8,976 nt of DNA. Source: Chryseobacterium gleum (GTDB lineage Bacteria; Bacteroidota; Bacteroidia; Flavobacteriales_C; GCA-002722245). The stretch is taken from positions 1 to 8,976 of the forward strand of contig CAMDPJ010000084.1 of NCBI GenBank assembly GCA_945903925.1, read 5' to 3'. The position numbers and the translations under genes are program-made. Position 1 is the stretch's first letter. Every line of letters begins with the position of its first letter. Of this stretch, positions 1-5,647 are shown piece after piece. The notes under the pieces are model-generated. The model made no database searches, was not told the origin of the DNA, and was given only the letters and a program-made list of their open reading frames with translations.

Positions 1-87
1 GAACGTGTTCGTCAAATCAAAGAAAAAGCAATCAAACGTTTGAAAAACAATACTAGAAGTAAGTTATTGAAAACATACTTGGGGTAA
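1..87 (+). CDS. rpoD: Primary sigma-70 factor, C-terminal end (partial)
   Basis: The first 28 codons before a TAA stop encode the end of sigma region 4.2. They begin ERVRQIKEKAIKRLK and end with SKLLKTYLG, the helix-turn-helix recognition helix and tail typical of housekeeping RpoD/SigA proteins, which recognise the promoter's upstream element. The 5' part lies outside the window. The ending LKTYLG is close to the tail of Bacteroidota primary sigma factors, which is one reason to place the organism there. Group 1 identity is inferred from the tail alone, but ECF sigma factors do not end this way. A strong terminator follows 19 bases after the stop. Confidence 0.9.
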   Translation, partial: ERVRQIKEKAIKRLKNNTRSKLLKTYLG

Positions 88-106
88 TTAATAAAACTTT
101 ATTTTT

Positions 107-140
107 AAATCCTTCATCTTTTGGTGAAGGATTTTTTTTT
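107..140 (+). terminator. Intrinsic terminator of the sigma factor gene
   Basis: A 12-bp stem (107-118 with 123-134, one T-G wobble at 117/124) encloses a TTTT loop (119-122). It runs straight into a T tract ending at 140. This is a textbook rho-independent terminator for the upstream sigma gene. It ends only 7 bases before the ATG of the next gene, so that gene needs either read-through or a promoter overlapping the hairpin. Confidence 0.88.
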
Positions 141-147
141 ACAACTT

Positions 148-705
148 ATGATAGAATTCATATCTCAACCTTGGCCGTGGTACGTGGCCGGACCGTTAAT
201 CGGATTAATGATACCAATACTGCTCATAGCAGGCAATAAACCTTTTGGTGTTTCATCTAGCATGCGTCACCTGTGTGCCGCTACCTTACCCAAAATTGGC
301 GATTACTTTAAATACGATTGGAAAGCACAAATGTGGAATATTCTTTTCGTTGCAGGTATTGTTATTGGCGGATATGTTGGTGCTAACATCATTGAAAATC
401 CGAATCCGGTTGACATATCAAACGATACCAAAACCTTACTTAATGAATGGGGAATCACCAATTTTGATGGTTATATGCCTTCGCAATTGTTCGCTTTGGA
501 AAACTTTAACTCTTCTTCTTTCATACTATTGGTAGTTGGTGGATTATTGGTTGGTTTTGGAACTAGATATGTCGATGGCTGCACATCGGGACACAGCATT
601 TACGGTTTATCGCAACTGAGCTGGGTTTCATTGGTAGCAACCATTGGGTTCTTTATTGGCGGACTCATAGCATCATGGATTCTTTTACCTCTAATTTTAG
701 CGTAA
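148..705 (+). CDS. YeeE/YedE-type sulfur-compound permease, first half
   Basis: A 185-aa integral membrane protein with hydrophobic segments near residues 11-29, 63-82, 124-141 and 157-184. Residues 136-150 contain the family signature GFGTRY followed by GCTSGHS (Cys145), matching the first half of YeeE/YedE (PF04143) proteins. In TsuA of that family, cysteines relay thiosulfate across the membrane. Family members import thiosulfate or handle other sulfane-sulfur species; the substrate here is not determined. An upstream in-frame TTG at 121 lies inside the terminator hairpin, so ATG 148 is chosen. No Shine-Dalgarno sequence is visible, as is usual in this phylum. The stop overlaps the next start (TAATG), and the two short proteins together (321 aa) are about as long as one full-length YeeE. 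Confidence 0.85.
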   Translation: MIEFISQPWPWYVAGPLIGLMIPILLIAGNKPFGVSSSMRHLCAATLPKIGDYFKYDWKAQMWNILFVAGIVIGGYVGANIIENPNPVDISNDTKTLLNEWGITNFDGYMPSQLFALENFNSSSFILLVVGGLLVGFGTRYVDGCTSGHSIYGLSQLSWVSLVATIGFFIGGLIASWILLPLILA

Positions 706-1115
706 TGAAAAATTTAAAATATCTATTGTTCGGTATTGTTTTCGGCATTATACTTTATAAAGCAGAAGTTATCAGCTGGTTTCGCATTCAGGAAATGTTT
801 CACTTCCAATCTTTCCACATGTATGGCGTAATAGGCAGTGCTGTGGTTACTGGTATGATTTCAATAATGATCATCAAAAAGAAAAACCTCAAAACAATCT
901 CGGGTGAAGTCATTGAAATCATAGATAAACAATTCACCAAAGGAACCATTATTGGAGGTATAATGTTCGGCTTAGGTTGGGCATTAACAGGAGCTTGTCC
1001 CGGACCACTATACGCTTTAGTTGGCGCTGGCTACGTATCCATTGCTATTGCATTGTTAAGCGCAATATTGGGTGTTTATTTGTATGGAATATTGAAAGAT
1101 AAATTGCCGCATTAA
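705..1115 (+). CDS. YeeE/YedE-type permease, second half (DUF6691-like)
   Basis: A 136-aa membrane protein with hydrophobic segments near residues 4-20, 38-57, 82-98 and 103-130. The stretch GLGWALTGACPGP at residues 89-101 (Cys98) is the signature of the second YeeE/YedE repeat; single-domain versions are often annotated DUF6691. ATG 705 overlaps the preceding stop by one base (TAATG), which suggests translational coupling and co-assembly with the first half. An in-frame ATG at 675 would add ten residues inside the upstream gene and looks less likely. The two halves probably form one pseudo-symmetric channel with a cysteine in each half. Transport of thiosulfate or a related sulfur species is inferred from the family. 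The 3' end overlaps the convergent gene by 4 bases. Confidence 0.83.
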   Translation: MKNLKYLLFGIVFGIILYKAEVISWFRIQEMFHFQSFHMYGVIGSAVVTGMISIMIIKKKNLKTISGEVIEIIDKQFTKGTIIGGIMFGLGWALTGACPGPLYALVGAGYVSIAIALLSAILGVYLYGILKDKLPH

Positions 1116-1345
1116 GCCACCTCTCCTCTATGCGGCCTTAAGGCATCACGCAACAATTTCATATCTTTTTCTTCTACAGTAATATAGGCAATATGGTATT
1201 GCTCATTAATCACCTCGAAGCCTACTTCGTAAAAAGATAGCTTTGCTCTTTCTCCATACTCTCCCAAATGAATTTTATGATGCTCGGCTATTCCTTTAGA
1301 GTCGGGACCTCTAAAATCCCAAATCAATTTTATTTTTCTTTGCAT
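1112..1345 (-). CDS. Conserved-looking small protein of unknown function (77 aa)
   Basis: A 77-aa soluble protein that I do not recognise as a characterised family. It has no signal peptide or membrane segment. It starts MQRKIKLIWDFRGPD, has a His-rich segment AEHHKIHL near residues 20-27, a central beta-rich part (FEVINEQYHIAYITV) and a basic tail ending RPHRGEVA. This layout suggests a compact alpha/beta fold, but no catalytic motif is clear. It is likely real: it starts at ATG 1345, has a good TATCTTTG -7 element 20 bases upstream, and fills the space between its neighbours. Its stop overlaps the permease stop by 4 bases, so the two transcripts are antisense at their 3' ends. Confidence 0.7.
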   Translation of the reverse strand: MQRKIKLIWDFRGPDSKGIAEHHKIHLGEYGERAKLSFYEVGFEVINEQYHIAYITVEEKDMKLLRDALRPHRGEVA

Positions 1346-1364
1346 GATCTATTTTGCTATCAAA

Positions 1365-1372
1365 CAAAGATA
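1365..1372 (-). promoter_or_regulatory. Bacteroidota -7 element for the 77-aa gene
   Basis: Read on the minus strand this is TATCTTTG, an exact match to the Bacteroidota -7 consensus TAnnTTTG. It lies 19 bases before the ATG at 1345 and predicts a short leader. The -33 element (TTG/TTTG) is not clear; only a T-rich stretch is present. Confidence 0.55.
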
Positions 1373-1415
1373 AAATTGTTAGCTCAATAAAAATCGATTT
1401 TACATTTTCGAACCT

Positions 1416-1423
1416 TATATTTG
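1416..1423 (+). promoter_or_regulatory. Bacteroidota -7 element for the ABC-F gene
   Basis: TATATTTG matches TAnnTTTG exactly. It lies 18 bases before ATG 1442 and would give a leader of roughly a dozen bases. It contains the TTG at 1421 that would otherwise be an alternative start, which argues for the ATG. The -33 element is weak. Confidence 0.55.
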
Positions 1424-1441
1424 CCTCTTAAATTTTTTACA

Positions 1442-3079
1442 ATGATTTCAATAGATAATTTAGCGGTGCAGTTTGGTGGAACAACTTTGTTTAGCGAGGT
1501 TTCTTTCTCTGTTAACGATAACGATAAGATAGCCCTGATGGGTAAGAATGGTGCTGGAAAATCTACACTACTAAAAATCATTGCAGGTGCCAGCAAACCG
1601 TCGAAAGGCAATGTTTCTGCCCCTAAAGAAGCTGTTATCGCTTACCTACCACAACACTTGTTAACCGACGATGACGCTACTGTTTTGGAAGAAGCATCTA
1701 AGGCTTTCGCTGAAATTTTCAAGATGAAGGCCGAAATCGATCGATTGAATAAAGAACTAGAAACACGCACCGATTACGAATCAGATGAATATGCTAAAAT
1801 CATTGAAGATGTTTCTGAGTTAAGCGAAAAATTCTATTCTATTGAAGAAGTAAACTACGAAGCTGAAGTTGAAAAAGTACTGAAAGGATTGGGTTTTTTA
1901 AGAGAAGATTTCACCCGACCAACAAGCGAGTTTAGTGGTGGCTGGAGAATGCGTATTGAGTTGGCTAAAATATTATTGCGTAAGCCCGATCTGATTTTAT
2001 TAGATGAGCCTACCAATCACATGGACATTGAATCGATACAATGGTTAGAAGATTTCTTGTTGAACAGCGCCAAAGCAGTAATCGTAATTTCTCACGATAG
2101 AGCCTTCGTAGACAATATCACCAACAGAACCATCGAAGTAACGATGGGCCGTATTTACGACTACAAAGCTAAATATACTCACTATTTGGAACTGCGCAAA
2201 GAACGTCGCGAACAGCAGCAAAAACAATACGATGAGCAACAACGCTTCATTGCCGATACACAGCAATTTATAGATCGTTTTAAAGGAACTTACTCTAAAA
2301 CTTTACAGGTTGGTTCTCGTGTGAAAATGCTGGAAAAACTAGAGATCATCGAAGTAGATGAAGTTGACAGTTCGGCTTTGCGTTTAAAATTTCCACCAGC
2401 ACTTCGTTCAGGAAATTACCCATTAATTGTTAGCGAATTATCAAAAAACTATGGAGATCACGTAGTATTTAAAGATGCATCTTTAACCATAGAGCGCGGA
2501 CAAAAAGTAGCTTTCGTTGGAAAAAACGGTGAAGGTAAATCAACCATGATTAAGGCCATTTTAGGGGAGATTGAATACGATGGAAAACTGGAGCTCGGTC
2601 ACAATTCTCAAATAGGCTATTTCGCCCAAAATCAAGCTTCGTTGTTAGATGAATCGATGACTATTTTCGAAACCATCGACAGAATTGCAGTGGGCGATAT
2701 TCGTTCTAAAATAAAAGATTTGTTGGGCGCTTTCATGTTCAGTGGCGATGATATTCAAAAGAAAGTAAAAGTATTATCGGGAGGTGAAAAAACGCGTTTG
2801 GCTCTTATTAAACTATTGCTCGAACCTGTGAATTTATTGATTCTCGATGAGCCTACCAATCACCTCGACATGAAAACAAAAGACATCATTAAAGATGCCT
2901 TGCGCGACTTTGATGGCACTTTGGTTTTGGTATCCCACGACCGTGATTTCTTAGATGGATTGGTTACCAAAGTTTTCGAATTCGGCAACAAACGCGTTAA
3001 AGAACATTTCGAAGACATCAATGGTTTCTTGGCCAGAAAGAAAATAGAAAATATGAGAGAGTTGGAGAGAAAGAATTAA
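1442..3079 (+). CDS. ABC-F family ATPase (translation factor type)
   Basis: A 545-aa soluble protein with two ABC ATPase domains and no membrane segments, the ABC-F layout. Domain 1 has Walker A GKNGAGKST at 34-42, signature SGGW at 165, and Walker B with LLDEPTNH from about 186, followed by an SHDRAF switch. Domain 2 has Walker A GKNGEGKST at 360-368, signature LSGGE at 445-449, Walker B LILDEPTNH from 466 and SHDRDF. Between them, about residues 235-310, is a charged, Gln/Arg/Lys-rich helical linker, the region that contacts P-site tRNA in ABC-F proteins. Family members bind the ribosomal E site, relieve stalls, and in some subfamilies protect against antibiotics. The SGGWRMR signature resembles the YheS/YdiF group rather than EttA. 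Nothing nearby suggests a resistance role, so a housekeeping one is inferred. ATG 1442 is preferred over TTG 1421, which sits in the promoter. Confidence 0.93.
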   Translation: MISIDNLAVQFGGTTLFSEVSFSVNDNDKIALMGKNGAGKSTLLKIIAGASKPSKGNVSAPKEAVIAYLPQHLLTDDDATVLEEASKAFAEIFKMKAEIDRLNKELETRTDYESDEYAKIIEDVSELSEKFYSIEEVNYEAEVEKVLKGLGFLREDFTRPTSEFSGGWRMRIELAKILLRKPDLILLDEPTNHMDIESIQWLEDFLLNSAKAVIVISHDRAFVDNITNRTIEVTMGRIYDYKAKYTHYLELRKERREQQQKQYDEQQRFIADTQQFIDRFKGTYSKTLQVGSRVKMLEKLEIIEVDEVDSSALRLKFPPALRSGNYPLIVSELSKNYGDHVVFKDASLTIERGQKVAFVGKNGEGKSTMIKAILGEIEYDGKLELGHNSQIGYFAQNQASLLDESMTIFETIDRIAVGDIRSKIKDLLGAFMFSGDDIQKKVKVLSGGEKTRLALIKLLLEPVNLLILDEPTNHLDMKTKDIIKDALRDFDGTLVLVSHDRDFLDGLVTKVFEFGNKRVKEHFEDINGFLARKKIENMRELERKN

Positions 3080-3095
3080 TTAAGTTAACACGTCA

Positions 3096-3159
3096 GTAGG
3101 GGTGAGCTGCCGCTCGCCCGCAATGATTAATGAACGGGCGAGCAGCAGCTCGCCCCTAC
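3096..3159. repeat. REP doublet / BIME-like inverted repeat
   Basis: Two GC-rich mini-palindromes sit head to head. The left one is GTAG (3096-3099) followed by a hairpin with stem 3100-3107/3112-3119 and loop TGCC. The right one is a perfect 8-bp hairpin, 3136-3143/3148-3155 with loop AGCA, followed by CTAC (3156-3159). The whole is a 25-bp imperfect inverted repeat (3096-3120 with 3135-3159, two differences) around a 14-base AT-rich centre. Outer GTAG tetranucleotides beside a palindrome are the hallmark of REP elements mobilised by RAYT transposases. It lies between convergent genes, where it could also act as a bidirectional transcript end, though no T tract follows on either strand. Confidence 0.75.
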
Positions 3160-4310
3160 ATCCTTCCACTAAAAACATAAAGCGAAAAGGCTACTAAATT
3201 AAATACAATCGCGATGCTTATGTATTTAACGATGTTGGGCGACAACTTACCAAAAACAATGTCTCTCCCCTTCTTTTCGCAGATGTGTTTGTAGCTATTG
3301 TGCACCACAGAATAAACGCCAAACAGCAAGCCGCTCATGATGAAGTTAAATTTGAGTCCGTTCCAACAGCCCATCAACAAAAAAGTAAGTAACAAGGCAA
3401 TATTCTGCTGAATCACACTTGTTTTAAACCATTTTGTTTTTCTGCTTAAAAACATATATACAGGTTTAAAGAAATAATCTCTTAACCAAGCGCCTAAGGA
3501 GATGTGAAAACGTTGCCAAAACTCTTGCGGATTAACCGCTAAGAAAGGATTGGTAAAGTTTAAGGGTACTTCTATACCCATCATTTTACCGATACCCAAT
3601 GCCATAAATGAGTAACCTGCGAAATCAAAAAACAAATAGAAATAATAGCTGTACATTTCGTTAAGAAACAAAAGCGTACTTTTCTCTGTGTAATCGAAAA
3701 CATTCAACCAATATCTATCTACCAATTCAGCCAATAGGAATTTAAAGGCCAATCCTTTTACAAAAACCTTCCACCCTTCTTCAAAATTAAGATAATTGAT
3801 TGCGCTAAAGCCCTTGTCTTCTGAAGCTTTAAAATGAGCGTATCTATCTATGGGTCCAATTAACATTGTTGGCGCAAAAGCAATGAAGTTGAAATAGGAA
3901 GTAATGTCAGTTATTTTTTCATCGGGTGCCTTATCCATATAATAACCCAAGATTCTAAAACTGGCGTACGAGAGTCCGGCAAAAGAAAGCACATCATTCC
4001 ATTTAAAACCACTTGTACTAATATCTAGCTTAACTAAAATCAAGGGCAGCACCACCAGTAAAGTACCAAAAGCCCAAACGTTATTGCTCACTTTAAGCAC
4101 ATCGGTAAGAAAGTAGGTTAAGCCATAAGAGAAAAAAATGAGCAAAAAGAAATGAAAAGGATGAGGATAAACGAAGTACAAAAAAGAGAAATTGAGCGCA
4201 GCCAATACATATTTATAGAATTTATCGCTTAGCCATTGTTTGGCAATAAGCAGCACTAAAATTTGCATGATGATGATAAAGAAAAACTCTATAGAACCAA
4301 AAGGAAGCAT
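3156..4310 (-). CDS. dltB: DltB-like MBOAT membrane acyltransferase
   Basis: A 384-aa polytopic membrane protein of the MBOAT family. Its core motif at 262-279 (QEFWQRFHISLGAWLRDY) matches the DltB/AlgI active-site region with His269. It ends near FSLYVFSG like DltB, rather than extending to the roughly 470 residues usual for AlgI. In Gram-positives DltB passes D-alanine from DltC towards teichoic acid outside the cell. Here it follows a dltD-like and a dltX-like gene with a 3-base gap, which supports the DltB assignment. The oddity is residue 317: the usual G-x-W-H-G motif reads GCWNG, so the near-invariant catalytic His is Asn (codon at 3360-3362). The spacing from His269, 48 residues, fits the family. 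The TAG stop lies in the flanking REP element. An AlgI-type O-acetyltransferase is the alternative. Activity and substrate are uncertain. Confidence 0.78.
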   Translation of the reverse strand: MLPFGSIEFFFIIIMQILVLLIAKQWLSDKFYKYVLAALNFSFLYFVYPHPFHFFLLIFFSYGLTYFLTDVLKVSNNVWAFGTLLVVLPLILVKLDISTSGFKWNDVLSFAGLSYASFRILGYYMDKAPDEKITDITSYFNFIAFAPTMLIGPIDRYAHFKASEDKGFSAINYLNFEEGWKVFVKGLAFKFLLAELVDRYWLNVFDYTEKSTLLFLNEMYSYYFYLFFDFAGYSFMALGIGKMMGIEVPLNFTNPFLAVNPQEFWQRFHISLGAWLRDYFFKPVYMFLSRKTKWFKTSVIQQNIALLLTFLLMGCWNGLKFNFIMSGLLFGVYSVVHNSYKHICEKKGRDIVFGKLSPNIVKYISIAIVFNLVAFSLYVFSGRM

Positions 4311-4313
4311 ATA

Positions 4314-4463
4314 TTAAAATTGTTGGTAAACAAACTGCACCGCAGAGCTTGCCTTATTGTTTTTATGATTGTTAAGTGGAGAGTATAACAAATAAAAAGA
4401 CAAAGCTAAAAGAGAGTACAATAAGGTATTCATCAAAAACTTAACGATTAATTTATCTTTCAT
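4314..4463 (-). CDS. dltX: DltX-like membrane microprotein (49 aa)
   Basis: A 49-aa ORF between the dltD-like and dltB-like genes. It starts MKDKLIVKF, has one transmembrane helix at about residues 9-28, then a polar linker, and ends FVYQQF. Gram-positive DltX proteins have the same size and plan and end in a motif like FIYNEF, whose tyrosine has been implicated as an acyl relay between DltB and DltD; Tyr46 would be the equivalent. The ATG overlaps the upstream stop as ATGA, and the ORF ends 3 bases before the dltB-like start, so it is probably translationally coupled. Basic residues at the N-terminus predict N-in, C-out topology, as required for the motif to meet DltD outside the membrane. 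Assignment rests on length, topology, tail motif and context, because overall sequence similarity cannot be judged by eye. Confidence 0.72.
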   Translation of the reverse strand: MKDKLIVKFLMNTLLYSLLALSFYLLYSPLNNHKNNKASSAVQFVYQQF

Positions 4464-5638
4464 TGCTCTAATTTATAGGTACTCACTAAAAACTGATCTA
4501 CTTTCAAAAGTCCGTAAGAACTCAAGTGCATCACATCATTCAATATTGGCTTTTCAAAAGTAGTTGTATCGTCATTCCACATATTTAAACAAGGATAACC
4601 TGTTTTTACAACCTCTGTATTTATTTTTGAAATAAAAGGAGTTAGCTCCTTCGTATTGGTATAATAATAAGGATTGATGGGTAAAATCATAAATGAGGCA
4701 TTCACCTTATTTGCTTTAAGTAAACGAAGCAACATTTTTAAATCTTGCCATTCGGTATTGCCTTCGTATTGCTGAATTTTCATTTCTGTTGTTTTGCCGT
4801 TTACATAAGTAGAATAATACACGTTATTTACCCCCCAAGAATTGTTGGTTGCATTTGCTTCGTGCTCTTTCTTACTAGCGGCAAACAAACTATCCCAAGG
4901 CAAATCAACATGTTCGTCTCGCAACACATTTTTATAAAACGGAATATTGTTGTAGCAGCTGTAAAACACATCTTGTTTGGCATTTTGCAAAAAGACATCT
5001 GCATAAATAAGAGGTGATAAAAACAATCGATTAACGATGCTCTTATTGGCTCTATCCTCTAAAAACATCATGCGGAAATTCACGTCGGGATTCACCAATT
5101 CAGAATACAACTCGCTCACCCGTTTCATTTGATATTGCTTAAACTCATCATTACCTTCACTCATCAATATCTTGTTCATCATGGTTGGTGAATTGTACTC
5201 TAAAAAACATTCAGATGTGGTTCCCTCATTGGCAAACCAACCGGGCGAAAGAATAATGAAAACAGGAGTTTTATCTAGTTTGTCTTTATGCGCTAAAAGC
5301 TGAGAATAAATAGAAAAACACTGATTACCAGCATGTCCTACCCCTATCACTTTATTTTTAAAATATTTAGATATAAACGTAAAAGGAAGAGCATCGCTTT
5401 TTGCCGTAAGCTCAGATGAACCAAACATATAAATAACACCACTACTGTCTGTACCAGAAAATAAAGTGTACTCTAATGAAGGGTTATTAATTAAATTATC
5501 AAAGTACAAGTTATCACTAGCAGCACATTTCGTTTCCATGTTATTAAGAAAAAACACATCATCTATATTCTTTCTAAAACTTAAGAGGACAGCAAATACA
5601 ATCAACAAAGGAAGAAAAGAAACGAGTAAATTCTTCAT
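4460..5638 (-). CDS. dltD: DltD-like SGNH-type protein of envelope acylation
   Basis: A 392-aa protein with an N-terminal signal anchor (residues about 3-21) and a large extracytoplasmic domain. DltD hallmarks are visible: GSSE at 73-76 (probable nucleophile Ser75, by analogy with GDS motifs), GHAGNQ at 101-106, SPGWF at 131-135, and a C-terminal D-x-x-H pair (Asp368, His371) in the position of the SGNH catalytic dyad. DltD acts on the outer face of the membrane in the last step of D-alanine transfer to teichoic acid. In a Gram-negative the acceptor must be something else, such as a periplasmic or surface polymer, which is not determined here. It begins 9 bases after the FKBP gene stop and its own stop overlaps the dltX-like start (ATGA). 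No dltA (D-alanine ligase) or dltC (carrier) gene is present in the window. Confidence 0.78.
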   Translation of the reverse strand: MKNLLVSFLPLLIVFAVLLSFRKNIDDVFFLNNMETKCAASDNLYFDNLINNPSLEYTLFSGTDSSGVIYMFGSSELTAKSDALPFTFISKYFKNKVIGVGHAGNQCFSIYSQLLAHKDKLDKTPVFIILSPGWFANEGTTSECFLEYNSPTMMNKILMSEGNDEFKQYQMKRVSELYSELVNPDVNFRMMFLEDRANKSIVNRLFLSPLIYADVFLQNAKQDVFYSCYNNIPFYKNVLRDEHVDLPWDSLFAASKKEHEANATNNSWGVNNVYYSTYVNGKTTEMKIQQYEGNTEWQDLKMLLRLLKANKVNASFMILPINPYYYTNTKELTPFISKINTEVVKTGYPCLNMWNDDTTTFEKPILNDVMHLSSYGLLKVDQFLVSTYKLEQ

Positions 5639-5647
5639 TGTAAATCA

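Noticed and set aside
121..147. TTG start at 121 extending the first permease half by nine residues
   Set aside because: It lies inside the right arm and loop of the terminator, and the added residues include the translated T tract. ATG 148 fits the family's N-terminus better.
675..704. ATG 675 as the start of the second permease half
   Set aside because: It would put ten polar residues before the first membrane segment inside the upstream gene. ATG 705 gives a typical TAATG coupling.
1135..1144. Perfect 10-bp palindrome GCCTTAAGGC as a terminator between convergent genes
   Set aside because: It has no loop and no T tract and lies inside the coding sequence of the 77-aa protein, so it is probably chance.
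1384..1611. Minus-strand open frame over the start of the ABC-F gene
   Set aside because: It is antisense to a clear Walker A region and contains the predicted plus-strand promoter; it is a shadow frame.
1442..3079. ABC-F protein as an antibiotic-resistance determinant
   Set aside because: The signature resembles housekeeping YheS/YdiF-type proteins, and there is no mobile context or leader-peptide attenuator, so resistance is not supported.
3096..3159. The GC-rich inverted repeat as a plain rho-independent terminator
   Set aside because: No T tract follows on either strand, and the GTAG ends and double-hairpin structure fit a REP doublet better. A terminating effect is still possible.
3096..3159. 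The inverted repeat as a CRISPR or insertion-sequence remnant
   Set aside because: There is only one inverted pair, no direct-repeat array with spacers, no transposase fragment and no visible target-site duplication.
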